Of a stretch of DNA of 64,000 nt, positions 1 to 6,760 are shown one piece after another. The stretch is from NCBI RefSeq assembly GCF_003207825.1, contig NZ_NKTY01000007.1:60028-124027 (forward strand), given 5' to 3'. The notes under the pieces are model-generated. The model was not told the origin of the DNA. It was given only the letters and a program-made list of their open reading frames with translations, and searched no databases. The stretch's first letter is position 1. Every line of letters starts with the position of its first letter. Origin of the DNA: Komagataeibacter saccharivorans. GTDB lineage: Bacteria > Pseudomonadota > Alphaproteobacteria > Acetobacterales > Acetobacteraceae. The position numbers and the translations under genes are program-made.

Positions 1-1130
1 ATCATGCCGGCGATATCGTGCTGCGGGCCGTGGCCTCGCGCCTGATCGAACTGACGCATCCCGATGATCCGGTCAGCCGTCTGGGCGGGGACGAATTCGC
101 CGTGATCCTGAACCGGACGCTGGAAGACATGCCGCTGGACCGCTACCTCGACCGGCTTCAGGCCGTTCTGGAACGCCCGATCGATATCGAGACGGTGACC
201 GTATGCGTCGCGGGCAGTGTAGGTGCTGTGCTGCTTGACGGTAACGATACGATGGAGGACGTGCAGAAAAACGCCGATATGGCCATGTATGCCGCCAAGC
301 GCGCGGGCGGCAAGCAGTCGCAGATGTTTACGCGGACCCTGCGCGAGCGCGCACAGGCGCGCATCACGATCCTGAGCGAGGCGCGCTGCGGGGTGGAACA
401 TGACCAGTTCGAGATCTATTACCAGCCCATCCTGAACTGCCGCACCCGGCAGATGGATCAGGTCGAGGCGCTGCTGCGCTGGCATCACCCCGAACGCGGG
501 CTGCTGGCGGCGGAAGACTTTTCCGATGTGTTTACGGATGCGGGTCTGGCGCAGGCCATGGGGCCAAACATGATCGAAGCCTTCCGGCGCAATGTCGCCA
601 TGTGGAAGAGTCACGACCTGCCCCCGCGCCAGCTTGCCATCAACCTGTCGCGCATGGACCTGATCCGCGATGATTACGGGCGTGAGTTTGAAGCGGCGCT
701 GCGCCATTCCGGCATGGCCCCGGACAGTTTCGTGCTGGAAGTGACAGAAGCCATGCTGCATGGTCGCCGGGCGGATCAGGGCATCCGCCATCTGCGCGAA
801 CTTGCGCAGGCCGGGTTCAATATTGCGCTTGATAATTTCGGCAGGGGGGCAACCGTTCTCAACCACCTGCGCGAACTGCCCTTTTCCCAGATCAAGATCG
901 ACCAGTCCATGGTCGCGAACATCGTGGATGACCGGGGCGCATGTATGGTCCTGTCCAGCCTGATCGAGATGGGGCAGGGACTGGATATGGAAGTGACGGT
1001 GGAAGGGATCGAGAACCGTGACCAGTTTGATCTGGTCATGGCCATGAAGCCGGAGCGGATACAGGGCTTTTTCATCTCCACCGCCCTGTCGGCCGCCGAT
1101 ATCGTGAAACTGCCCACATATTTTGACTGA
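1..1130 (+). CDS. GGDEF-EAL cyclic-di-GMP protein, 5' end outside the window
   Basis: The frame is open to the window edge (it reads HAGDIV before the first possible GTG at 18), so the N-terminus, including any sensor domain, is missing. A canonical GGDEF active site (RLGGDEF, GGDEF at 84-98) indicates diguanylate cyclase activity. The upstream inhibitory RxxD site reads HPDD, so product feedback is probably absent. The EAL domain keeps EAL (465-473), NLS, EVTE, IKID, EGIE and QGF, but the loop-6 metal motif is DNFG (831-842) instead of DDFG. Known structure-function work on EAL domains makes that change likely to weaken or abolish phosphodiesterase activity. In Komagataeibacter xylinus proteins of this build control cellulose synthase. 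Inference: a net cyclase. Confidence 0.93.
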   Translation, partial: HAGDIVLRAVASRLIELTHPDDPVSRLGGDEFAVILNRTLEDMPLDRYLDRLQAVLERPIDIETVTVCVAGSVGAVLLDGNDTMEDVQKNADMAMYAAKRAGGKQSQMFTRTLRERAQARITILSEARCGVEHDQFEIYYQPILNCRTRQMDQVEALLRWHHPERGLLAAEDFSDVFTDAGLAQAMGPNMIEAFRRNVAMWKSHDLPPRQLAINLSRMDLIRDDYGREFEAALRHSGMAPDSFVLEVTEAMLHGRRADQGIRHLRELAQAGFNIALDNFGRGATVLNHLRELPFSQIKIDQSMVANIVDDRGACMVLSSLIEMGQGLDMEVTVEGIENRDQFDLVMAMKPERIQGFFISTALSAADIVKLPTYFD

Positions 1131-1141
1131 ACGGGATACCC

Positions 1142-1594
1142 ATGACTGATACCCCCCGCACGGTTGCGGCCCGCATTGGCGATGACCTGCCCCGCATCGA
1201 TGTTATCGGACTGGCCAATACAAGGCGCATCATGCACGCCGAACGTCATAATGATGGAACGCGCATGCCCCTGTTCATTCCATCGGCATCATGGGCACGC
1301 CTGCTGGAACTGCACTGCATGGGGAATGAGGCGCAGGATCGTCCCCGTCTTTCCCCTTCACGGGTGATGGAAGGGCTGGAACAGGCTCTGGGCCGGATCA
1401 TGACGGAGATCGTCCACCATGACGCGCAGCATGATGAACCGCTGCGCCCGGCTTACAGTGTCGCATCGGACCTGTTCGGGGCGGAGGGACCGGTTGACAT
1501 CCGCATGGTTGTGGATGGCGCTACGGGAGTAGCCTGCATGCTGGCGGGGCCACCGGCCGATATCGCGGGGCTTGGGCTGGATAACCCGGCGTAA
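1142..1594 (+). CDS. Hypothetical protein downstream of the GGDEF-EAL gene
   Basis: This 150-residue soluble protein starts 11 bases after the GGDEF-EAL stop codon, so the two are probably co-transcribed. It has no signal peptide, membrane segment or motif that I recognise. The N-terminal half contains IDVIGLANTRRIMHAERH and the C-terminal half is mildly acidic with a glycine-rich end. The position suggests a regulatory or accessory partner of the c-di-GMP enzyme, but nothing in the sequence shows that. Codon use and GC content match the neighbours, which supports a real gene. No function is assigned. Confidence 0.7.
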   Translation: MTDTPRTVAARIGDDLPRIDVIGLANTRRIMHAERHNDGTRMPLFIPSASWARLLELHCMGNEAQDRPRLSPSRVMEGLEQALGRIMTEIVHHDAQHDEPLRPAYSVASDLFGAEGPVDIRMVVDGATGVACMLAGPPADIAGLGLDNPA

Positions 1595-1635
1595 GGTCAG
1601 GCGAATTTTTTGTCTGCTCTGGTTTTCCCATCGGC

Positions 1636-2676
1636 TTACAGCGCGTGCCCGCAATCCTGTTCCGTGGGCGCGGTAGCGGCGGGAACCCTGTAATAGTCCC
1701 TGTACCACGCAACGAATTCATCCACGCCCGCCTGCACGGGCGTGGCGGGGGCGAAGCCGGTCAGGGCCTGCAGGGCGGAACAGTCCGCCCATGTGCGCGG
1801 CATGTCACCGGGCTGCATGGGCAGGTTGTTGCGGATGGCGGTCCTGCCCAGCGCCTTCTCGATCGCCGCGATGAATGCCAGCAGGCTGACAGGCTGGCCG
1901 TTACCGATATTGATGACACGATAAGGTGCTACCGGACTGGCGCCGGGGTCGCTTTCACCGGCCTTGCAGGGTGGTTTCGTACAGAGCAGGCGCACCGCTT
2001 CGACCAGATCGTCAATATAGGTGAAGTCCCGCGCCATATCGCCGTTGTTATAAACGTCGATCGGCCTGTCATGCAGCATGCTGTCGGTAAACCGGAACAG
2101 GGCCATGTCCGGTCGGCCCCATGGGCCATAAACGGTAAAGAAACGGAATGCCGTGACCGGAATTTTCCACAGATAGGAATAGGAATGGGCCAGTTCCTCC
2201 GCCGCTTTCTTGGTGGCGGCGTAAAGGCTGAGCGGGTGGTCGCAGCGTTGGGATTCGACAAAGGGCAGATCCCGGTTCGCCCCGTAGACGGAAGACGTCG
2301 AAGCCATCATCAGGTGGTCGGGCGCATGCTGGCGGACCTGTTCCAGCACGTTGTAGGTACCGACAAGGTTGGCATTGATATAGGCGCCGGGGTTTTCCAG
2401 GCTGTACCGCACGCCCGCCTGCGCCGCCAGATGGATCACCAGTTCCGGCCTGCACCGTGCAAATGCGTCGCCGACGGCCTGCGCATCTTCCAGCATGAAT
2501 TCGTTACAGGCAAAGGTGTCAAAGGCGCGTAGCATGGTGTGGCGCTGGCGTTTGAGCGTGACATCGTAATAAGGGGTCATGCCGTCGATGCCCGTTACCT
2601 TATGCCCGTCCGCCAGCAGGCGGCGTGCGATATGGTAGCCGATGAATCCGGCAGTGCCCGTAACAAGAATACGCAT
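1636..2676 (-). CDS. NAD-dependent sugar-nucleotide epimerase, UDP-glucuronate 4-epimerase type
   Basis: A 346-residue short-chain dehydrogenase/reductase of the extended family. The N-terminus has the NAD-binding motif TGTAGFIG and later the catalytic Ser region (STSSVYG) and YAATK (the YxxxK pair). The string FFTVYGPWGRPDMA is typical of UDP-glucuronate 4-epimerases and capsule epimerases. It probably interconverts UDP-glucuronate and UDP-galacturonate for exopolysaccharide or LPS. The start was placed at the ATG at 2676 because GGAG lies 8 bases upstream and the Rossmann fold begins at once. An in-frame start 7 codons earlier would add residues outside the fold. The gene stands alone, convergent with the c-di-GMP pair. 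Substrate is inferred from family resemblance only. Confidence 0.88.
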   Translation of the reverse strand: MRILVTGTAGFIGYHIARRLLADGHKVTGIDGMTPYYDVTLKRQRHTMLRAFDTFACNEFMLEDAQAVGDAFARCRPELVIHLAAQAGVRYSLENPGAYINANLVGTYNVLEQVRQHAPDHLMMASTSSVYGANRDLPFVESQRCDHPLSLYAATKKAAEELAHSYSYLWKIPVTAFRFFTVYGPWGRPDMALFRFTDSMLHDRPIDVYNNGDMARDFTYIDDLVEAVRLLCTKPPCKAGESDPGASPVAPYRVINIGNGQPVSLLAFIAAIEKALGRTAIRNNLPMQPGDMPRTWADCSALQALTGFAPATPVQAGVDEFVAWYRDYYRVPAATAPTEQDCGHAL

Positions 2677-3203
2677 CCAAAACTCCAGCGGGTACATACG
2701 ACCCGTGCTGCTTTACCCTGTCTGTTCCATATGTGGTGCTGTGCTGTTTACATTCCCGCCTGACGGTTGGCACGTCTGTAGCCTGAGGGGCAGACGTGCA
2801 AATCCCTGCGGTGCCTGTAGCGGCCCGCTTTTCCCGCGGTAGCGGTCACGACATGTTCTGACATACCAGTCCGGTCAGGGGCGGTCAGGTCTCTTCAGGA
2901 ATATGTGATGGATGCGGGGGGCGGTGCATGCCTGTCGATATCGCGGGAAGCGGATCTGCGAGGATCAGGACCGTGTTCAGCAGGCCCGTCGCCAAAGTGG
3001 GCCTGAAGTATATGATGCCGCACATGCTACGCCATTGAATGGCGATGGCCGGGGTGTTTTTGCGATGGTCGCCATGATCGAACGGGTTTACGGACATCCG
3101 GTCCGGACTGGCGGAAAAAGGCTATCGACGCACTATCGGTATTCTCTGGTCCATATGGTCCAGACGACACGAAAATGCGGAGCAAAAAAATATAGGGAAA
3201 TCA
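2677..3203. other. Intergenic region without a convincing gene
   Basis: 527 bases between the epimerase start and tRNA-Thr. Short open frames here lack ribosome sites, domains and good codon use. Two symmetric elements are visible: an 11-base palindrome TCCGGTCCGGA at 3097-3107 and an imperfect 18-base palindrome CTGGTCCATATGGTCCAG at 3146-3163 (16 of 18 positions symmetric). They could be regulatory sites for the epimerase, which reads away from this region, but no promoter pair was clear. A seven-base A run at 3184-3190 gives a U-tract on the tRNA strand just past its 3' end. Confidence 0.5.
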
Positions 3204-3278
<75 letters not shown>

Positions 3279-3376
3279 ACTGTATGCGCGCTTCCTAACT
3301 TTTCCTGTCCCGGCTGGCAACCCCTTATTTGCCGTGTTCTGACTAATTGGGGCTGCTGGCCGGTTGGAAGGGCGTA

Positions 3377-3790
3377 CTAGTCGTCGCGATGGATGCGTTC
3401 CATGCGTTCATGGCGTTCCTGCGCTTCGATCGACAGGGTGGCGATCGGGCGGGCTTCCAGCCGTTTCAGGCCGATGGGTTCGCCCGTTTCCTCGCAGTAG
3501 CCATAGGTGCCTGCCTCAACCCGCTGAAGGGCCTGGTTGATCTTGGAAATCAGCTTGCGTGCGCGATCACGCGTGCGCAGTTCCAGCGCCCGGTCGGTCT
3601 CGACGCTGGCGCGGTCGGTAATATCCGCTTCGTGAATACCGCCTTCAGACAGGCTGGCCAGCGTCTCATCCGCTTCCTTGAGCAGATCGGCCCGCCATCT
3701 CAACAGCTTCAGGCGGAAATATTCCACCTGCTGCGGGTTCATGAACTCCTCATCCTCCGAAGGGCGATAATCGGGGGGCAATGTAATCAT
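3377..3790 (-). CDS. dksA: DksA/TraR-family RNA polymerase-binding regulator
   Basis: A 137-residue DksA. The coiled-coil tip motif DITDRA carries the two aspartates that reach into the polymerase secondary channel. It is followed by the conserved helix LELRTRDRARKLISKI and the C-terminal finger GYCEETGEPIGLKRLEARP. Only the first of the four zinc-binding cysteines remains (C-E-E-T, then S and A at the later positions), so the finger should not bind zinc. This one-cysteine form is, as I recall, usual for alphaproteobacterial DksA. It should act with ppGpp on stable-RNA and amino-acid promoters during starvation. It is monocistronic, with tRNA-Thr downstream. Confidence 0.95.
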   Translation of the reverse strand: MITLPPDYRPSEDEEFMNPQQVEYFRLKLLRWRADLLKEADETLASLSEGGIHEADITDRASVETDRALELRTRDRARKLISKINQALQRVEAGTYGYCEETGEPIGLKRLEARPIATLSIEAQERHERMERIHRDD

Positions 3791-3900
3791 TATGACAGAT
3801 CCCTGCGCCGTGGTTCCACATGGCGGCCACTGGCCAGCCAGTCGGGAACGGGGCGGCTTATACTAGCAAGGGGCGTGCGCGCCAAGCCTTTAACGCAGTT

Positions 3901-5541
3901 TCATGCGGGTTGACGTGCAGTGGAAGGGGCGGGTGAAGCCGCCTGCGATCCGGTCGCAACCGGGGTTGGGGTGGTGCCAGTCTGCTTCGTGCGACGGACC
4001 GGTTCGGGGTAGGTCGTCTCCCATCCACCGCCCAACGCATTGTACAGGCGCACAAGATTGCCCGATATGGTGGCCCGGCTGGTGGTCAGGTCGGATTGCG
4101 CGGACAGATACTGGCGCTGTGTATCCAGCACGGTCAGGTACGTGACCATACCGTTACGATACTGGTCCTGTGCCAGTTGCAGGGCGTGACGGCTGGCATC
4201 GGCGCGCTGGGCCAGGTTGTCGTTGCGGATCTGCTCGTCCGTATAGGCGGTAAGGGCGTTGTCCACGTCGTGCCATGCACCCAGCACGGTCTGCTGGTAC
4301 GAAATGGCGGCTTCCTTCTGCGCGGCCTTGCGCAGTTCAAGCTGTCCACGCAGCCTGCCACCCTGAAACAGGGGCAGCGTGATGGAGGGGCCGACATTCC
4401 ACGCCTTGGCGTTCCAGAACCCCAGATCGCGGAAGGACAGGGACTCGAACCCAAAACCCGCATTGATGGTGACGCGGGGATAGAACTCGGCCACGGCCTC
4501 GCCCACCTGTGCGATGGCCGCGTGCAGGTTGGCTTCCGCGCGGCGGATATCGGGGCGGCGGCGGGCCAGTTCGGACGGTACGCCCACCGGCACGCGCGGC
4601 GGCACGGGGGGAATGGCCGATGCGGTCAGCAGTTCATCGGACAGGGCGCGCGGCGGCTCGCCCATAAGCAGGCTCAGCGCATTGACCTGCACGGTAAGCT
4701 GCTGCCCAAGCTGGGGGATCTGCGCCAGCGTATTTTCATACTGCGCGCGGGCCTGCTCCACTTCCAGATTGCTGGCCAGTCCCTTGCTGTAACGCTGCTG
4801 GTTCAGGTCCAGCATGGATTTCGCCACATCGCGGTTTTCCATCACGATGCGTAGCTGTTCCTGCGTGTTACGCAGTTCCATGTAATCGCGCGCCACTTCG
4901 GACTGGCGGGAAATCAGCATGCCGCGCCGGGCTTCGTTCGTGGCCTGCGTTTCGGCGGCGGCAGCTTCGTACTGGCGGCGCACGCGGCCCCACAGGTCAA
5001 CTTCCCATGTGGCGTCGATGCTGTCGCGCCACTGGTTGAACAGGGGAATCTTGGCCTGGCCGGGAGAGGGCGCATACTGGGAAAATACAGGATTATTGCT
5101 TAGTTGCGGATCGCTTTCCACATCGGTCACGATACGCTGCAGCATCTTGGTGCTGTACTGCTGGCGCGCGTACGAACCGGTAGCCGACATGGCAGGGTAG
5201 CGTTCTGCACCGGCAATGCGCAGTTCCGCGCGGCTCTGGGCCATGCGGTACGCATAGCGGCGTACGTCAAGGTTGTCTGTCGCCACGCGCTGCTCAAGCT
5301 TTGTCAGCTCCGCATCGTGGAAAATATTCCACCATGCGGCATCCGGTTCGTCGGACGTGATCTGGCTTTCGACCTTGGGCGGCTGGCCTTTCGCGTCGGT
5401 TGCGGCCTGAATCCGGTCCGGGCCGCCATACTGTTTGGGCGTCCACGGTGTGGGTTTATGGAAATTCGGGCCGACCGCGCACCCGGCGGTCACGACCGAC
5501 AACCCGACCACTGCCGTGCGCCATGAAATTCCCCTACCCAC
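3901..5541 (-). CDS. NodT/OprM-family outer-membrane efflux lipoprotein
   Basis: A 546-residue trimeric outer-membrane factor. The N-terminus is a lipoprotein signal ending TAGC, followed by AVGPNFHKP, a classic OprM/NodT start. Two outer-membrane-efflux repeats follow (RRPDIRRAEANLHAA opens the second half) with long coiled helices. No ATG fits: the reading frame opens with TTG (5544) or GTG (5541). GTG was chosen because AGGGGG lies 8 bases upstream. There is no RND pump or membrane-fusion gene beside it, so it is an orphan channel whose partner is elsewhere. A divergent tetR gene and two inverted repeats upstream suggest it is the regulated target. Confidence 0.93.
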   Translation of the reverse strand: MGRGISWRTAVVGLSVVTAGCAVGPNFHKPTPWTPKQYGGPDRIQAATDAKGQPPKVESQITSDEPDAAWWNIFHDAELTKLEQRVATDNLDVRRYAYRMAQSRAELRIAGAERYPAMSATGSYARQQYSTKMLQRIVTDVESDPQLSNNPVFSQYAPSPGQAKIPLFNQWRDSIDATWEVDLWGRVRRQYEAAAAETQATNEARRGMLISRQSEVARDYMELRNTQEQLRIVMENRDVAKSMLDLNQQRYSKGLASNLEVEQARAQYENTLAQIPQLGQQLTVQVNALSLLMGEPPRALSDELLTASAIPPVPPRVPVGVPSELARRRPDIRRAEANLHAAIAQVGEAVAEFYPRVTINAGFGFESLSFRDLGFWNAKAWNVGPSITLPLFQGGRLRGQLELRKAAQKEAAISYQQTVLGAWHDVDNALTAYTDEQIRNDNLAQRADASRHALQLAQDQYRNGMVTYLTVLDTQRQYLSAQSDLTTSRATISGNLVRLYNALGGGWETTYPEPVRRTKQTGTTPTPVATGSQAASPAPSTARQPA

Positions 5542-5595
5542 CAACGCGGCCCCCTGTTGTCCCTGTAACAGTTAATATAAATCTGTCCTGCACGG

Positions 5596-5613
5596 CATGG
5601 TTTCGCTACCATG
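5596..5613. promoter_or_regulatory. Inverted repeat CATGGT-N6-ACCATG in the efflux/tetR intergenic region
   Basis: Perfect 6-base arms separated by TTCGCT, located 8 bases from the longer TetR palindrome and between the two divergent genes. It may be a second operator or part of the efflux promoter. The arms are short, so chance is possible. Confidence 0.4.
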
Positions 5614-5620
5614 GCATGAA

Positions 5621-5639
5621 TGACCGATCAGTTCGGTCA
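5621..5639. promoter_or_regulatory. TetR-type operator, TGACCGA-N5-TCGGTCA
   Basis: A perfect inverted repeat with 7-base arms and a 5-base spacer (TCAGT), the size and symmetry bound by TetR-family dimers. It lies between the outer-membrane-factor gene and the divergent tetR gene, so one bound dimer could repress both. It also overlaps the longest possible tetR start codon (5620), which argues that translation begins downstream at 5704. Confidence 0.75.
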
Positions 5640-5703
5640 GTCCCCTAGCCTATCGGCTTTCCTCACGGGGTCAATCGAAAGTACGCACCGACTTGGGAGC
5701 AGG

Positions 5704-6414
5704 ATGATTTCAATGGGCGCTACGCCAGACCATTCAGGCCAGATGCAGGCGCAGGACTGCCCGCTTTCCGGTGCCTCCGCTGCCAAGCGCCAGCAGATAC
5801 TGGCTGGTGCCGCCCGTGTTTTTGCCGAAAATGGATATGAAGGCGCCAGCATGTCCGGCATCGCGCGCGATGCCGGGGTATCGAAGGGGACGCTGTATAA
5901 TTATTTCGACAGCAAGGCCACGCTCTTCTCCGCCTTTGTGGAAGAATGCGCGTGTGAAAAGATGCCGCTACTGTTCAGCCGGATTGACGAAGGGGCCAAC
6001 CTTACGGAATCGCTGGAACATCTGGCGGTCGCCATGATCCGGCTGCTGACTTCGCCGCTGTCACTCATGCTCAACCGCATCATCATTTCCGAAGCGGGCA
6101 AGTTCCCCACACTGGCCGAAACCTTCTGGAAACATGGTCCGCAGAAGGCGATCAACATCCTGTCCGCATGGCTCATGCAGCATAACGATGCCGGTATCCT
6201 GAACATTCCCGACCCGGTTTTCGCCGCCGAACAGTTTTATGCCCTGTGCCAGACCCGCATTGCCGCGCGGGCGCGCCTGCAACTGCCGGTCAATACGGAT
6301 CAGGCGCATATTGATTTCATCGCCCGTTCGGCCGTACGCACCTTCCTTAACGCCTATCTGCGCGAGGGGCCGCGCCTGCCGCCCGTCGTTATGGAAACGC
6401 CCCCGAGCGACTGA
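5704..6414 (+). CDS. TetR/AcrR-family transcriptional repressor
   Basis: A 236-residue regulator. The N-terminal helix-turn-helix is clear: ILAGAARVFAENGYEGASM, then IARDAGVSKGTLYNYF (the recognition helix), then DSKATLFSAF. The C-terminal ligand domain resembles the AefR-like group found beside efflux genes. The start at 5704 has GGGAG just upstream; the longer frame from 5620 would place a palindromic operator inside the coding sequence. It is divergent from the outer-membrane efflux gene and probably represses it and itself, with release by a toxic ligand that cannot be deduced. Confidence 0.92.
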   Translation: MISMGATPDHSGQMQAQDCPLSGASAAKRQQILAGAARVFAENGYEGASMSGIARDAGVSKGTLYNYFDSKATLFSAFVEECACEKMPLLFSRIDEGANLTESLEHLAVAMIRLLTSPLSLMLNRIIISEAGKFPTLAETFWKHGPQKAINILSAWLMQHNDAGILNIPDPVFAAEQFYALCQTRIAARARLQLPVNTDQAHIDFIARSAVRTFLNAYLREGPRLPPVVMETPPSD

Positions 6415-6760
6415 GCGCATACCAGTCCATCCGCCGGTACTTATGACAGTTCCAGCCTGAAAAGGGGGACGTTTTCCGGTGTGTACGTCTGCCGGCGTCG
6501 CCCCGTGCGGTGCGCGGCCCGGCGCGCCTGCGGGCGCAAGCGTGAAATGGTTTTCTCCCCTCCCGATCCTTCCTGACACTGTTCCCATCCGGGGCGACAT
6601 GAGGCGCTTGCATGCCCGGTAGCGGGCGCGCGGATAGGCTGCCTGATTTTATGTTGCGAAAATACAACATGTGCCGATTGGCGGCGCATGGCCTGCATTT
6701 TCATATTGTTATGTTATATTGTACCAAATAAAGCTGCGCATCCCGAAATCTTCCCTCCGG
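6415..6760. other. Intergenic region upstream of the TonB-dependent receptor
   Basis: 346 bases with no credible gene. The last 120 bases are markedly AT-rich compared with the surroundings and hold an inverted repeat (6651-6670) and two direct copies of ATATTGT (6703-6709 and 6716-6722). This is probably the receptor promoter with its control sites. No cobalamin-type riboswitch boxes or clear Fur box were recognised. Confidence 0.5.
6651..6670. promoter_or_regulatory. Inverted repeat ATGTTG-N8-CAACAT upstream of the receptor gene
   Basis: Perfect 6-base arms around CGAAAATA in the AT-rich leader, about 90 bases before the receptor start. A candidate operator for nutrient-dependent control; the binding factor is unknown. 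Confidence 0.45.

Noticed and set aside
2768..2782. Sigma-54-like promoter, TGGCACG-N4-TAGC
   Set aside because: Close to the -24/-12 consensus but with a mismatch at -12, and no gene follows on that strand before a tRNA on the other strand.
5620..5703. N-terminal extension of the TetR protein
   Set aside because: It would contain a palindromic operator and no conserved sequence; the ATG at 5704 has a better ribosome site.
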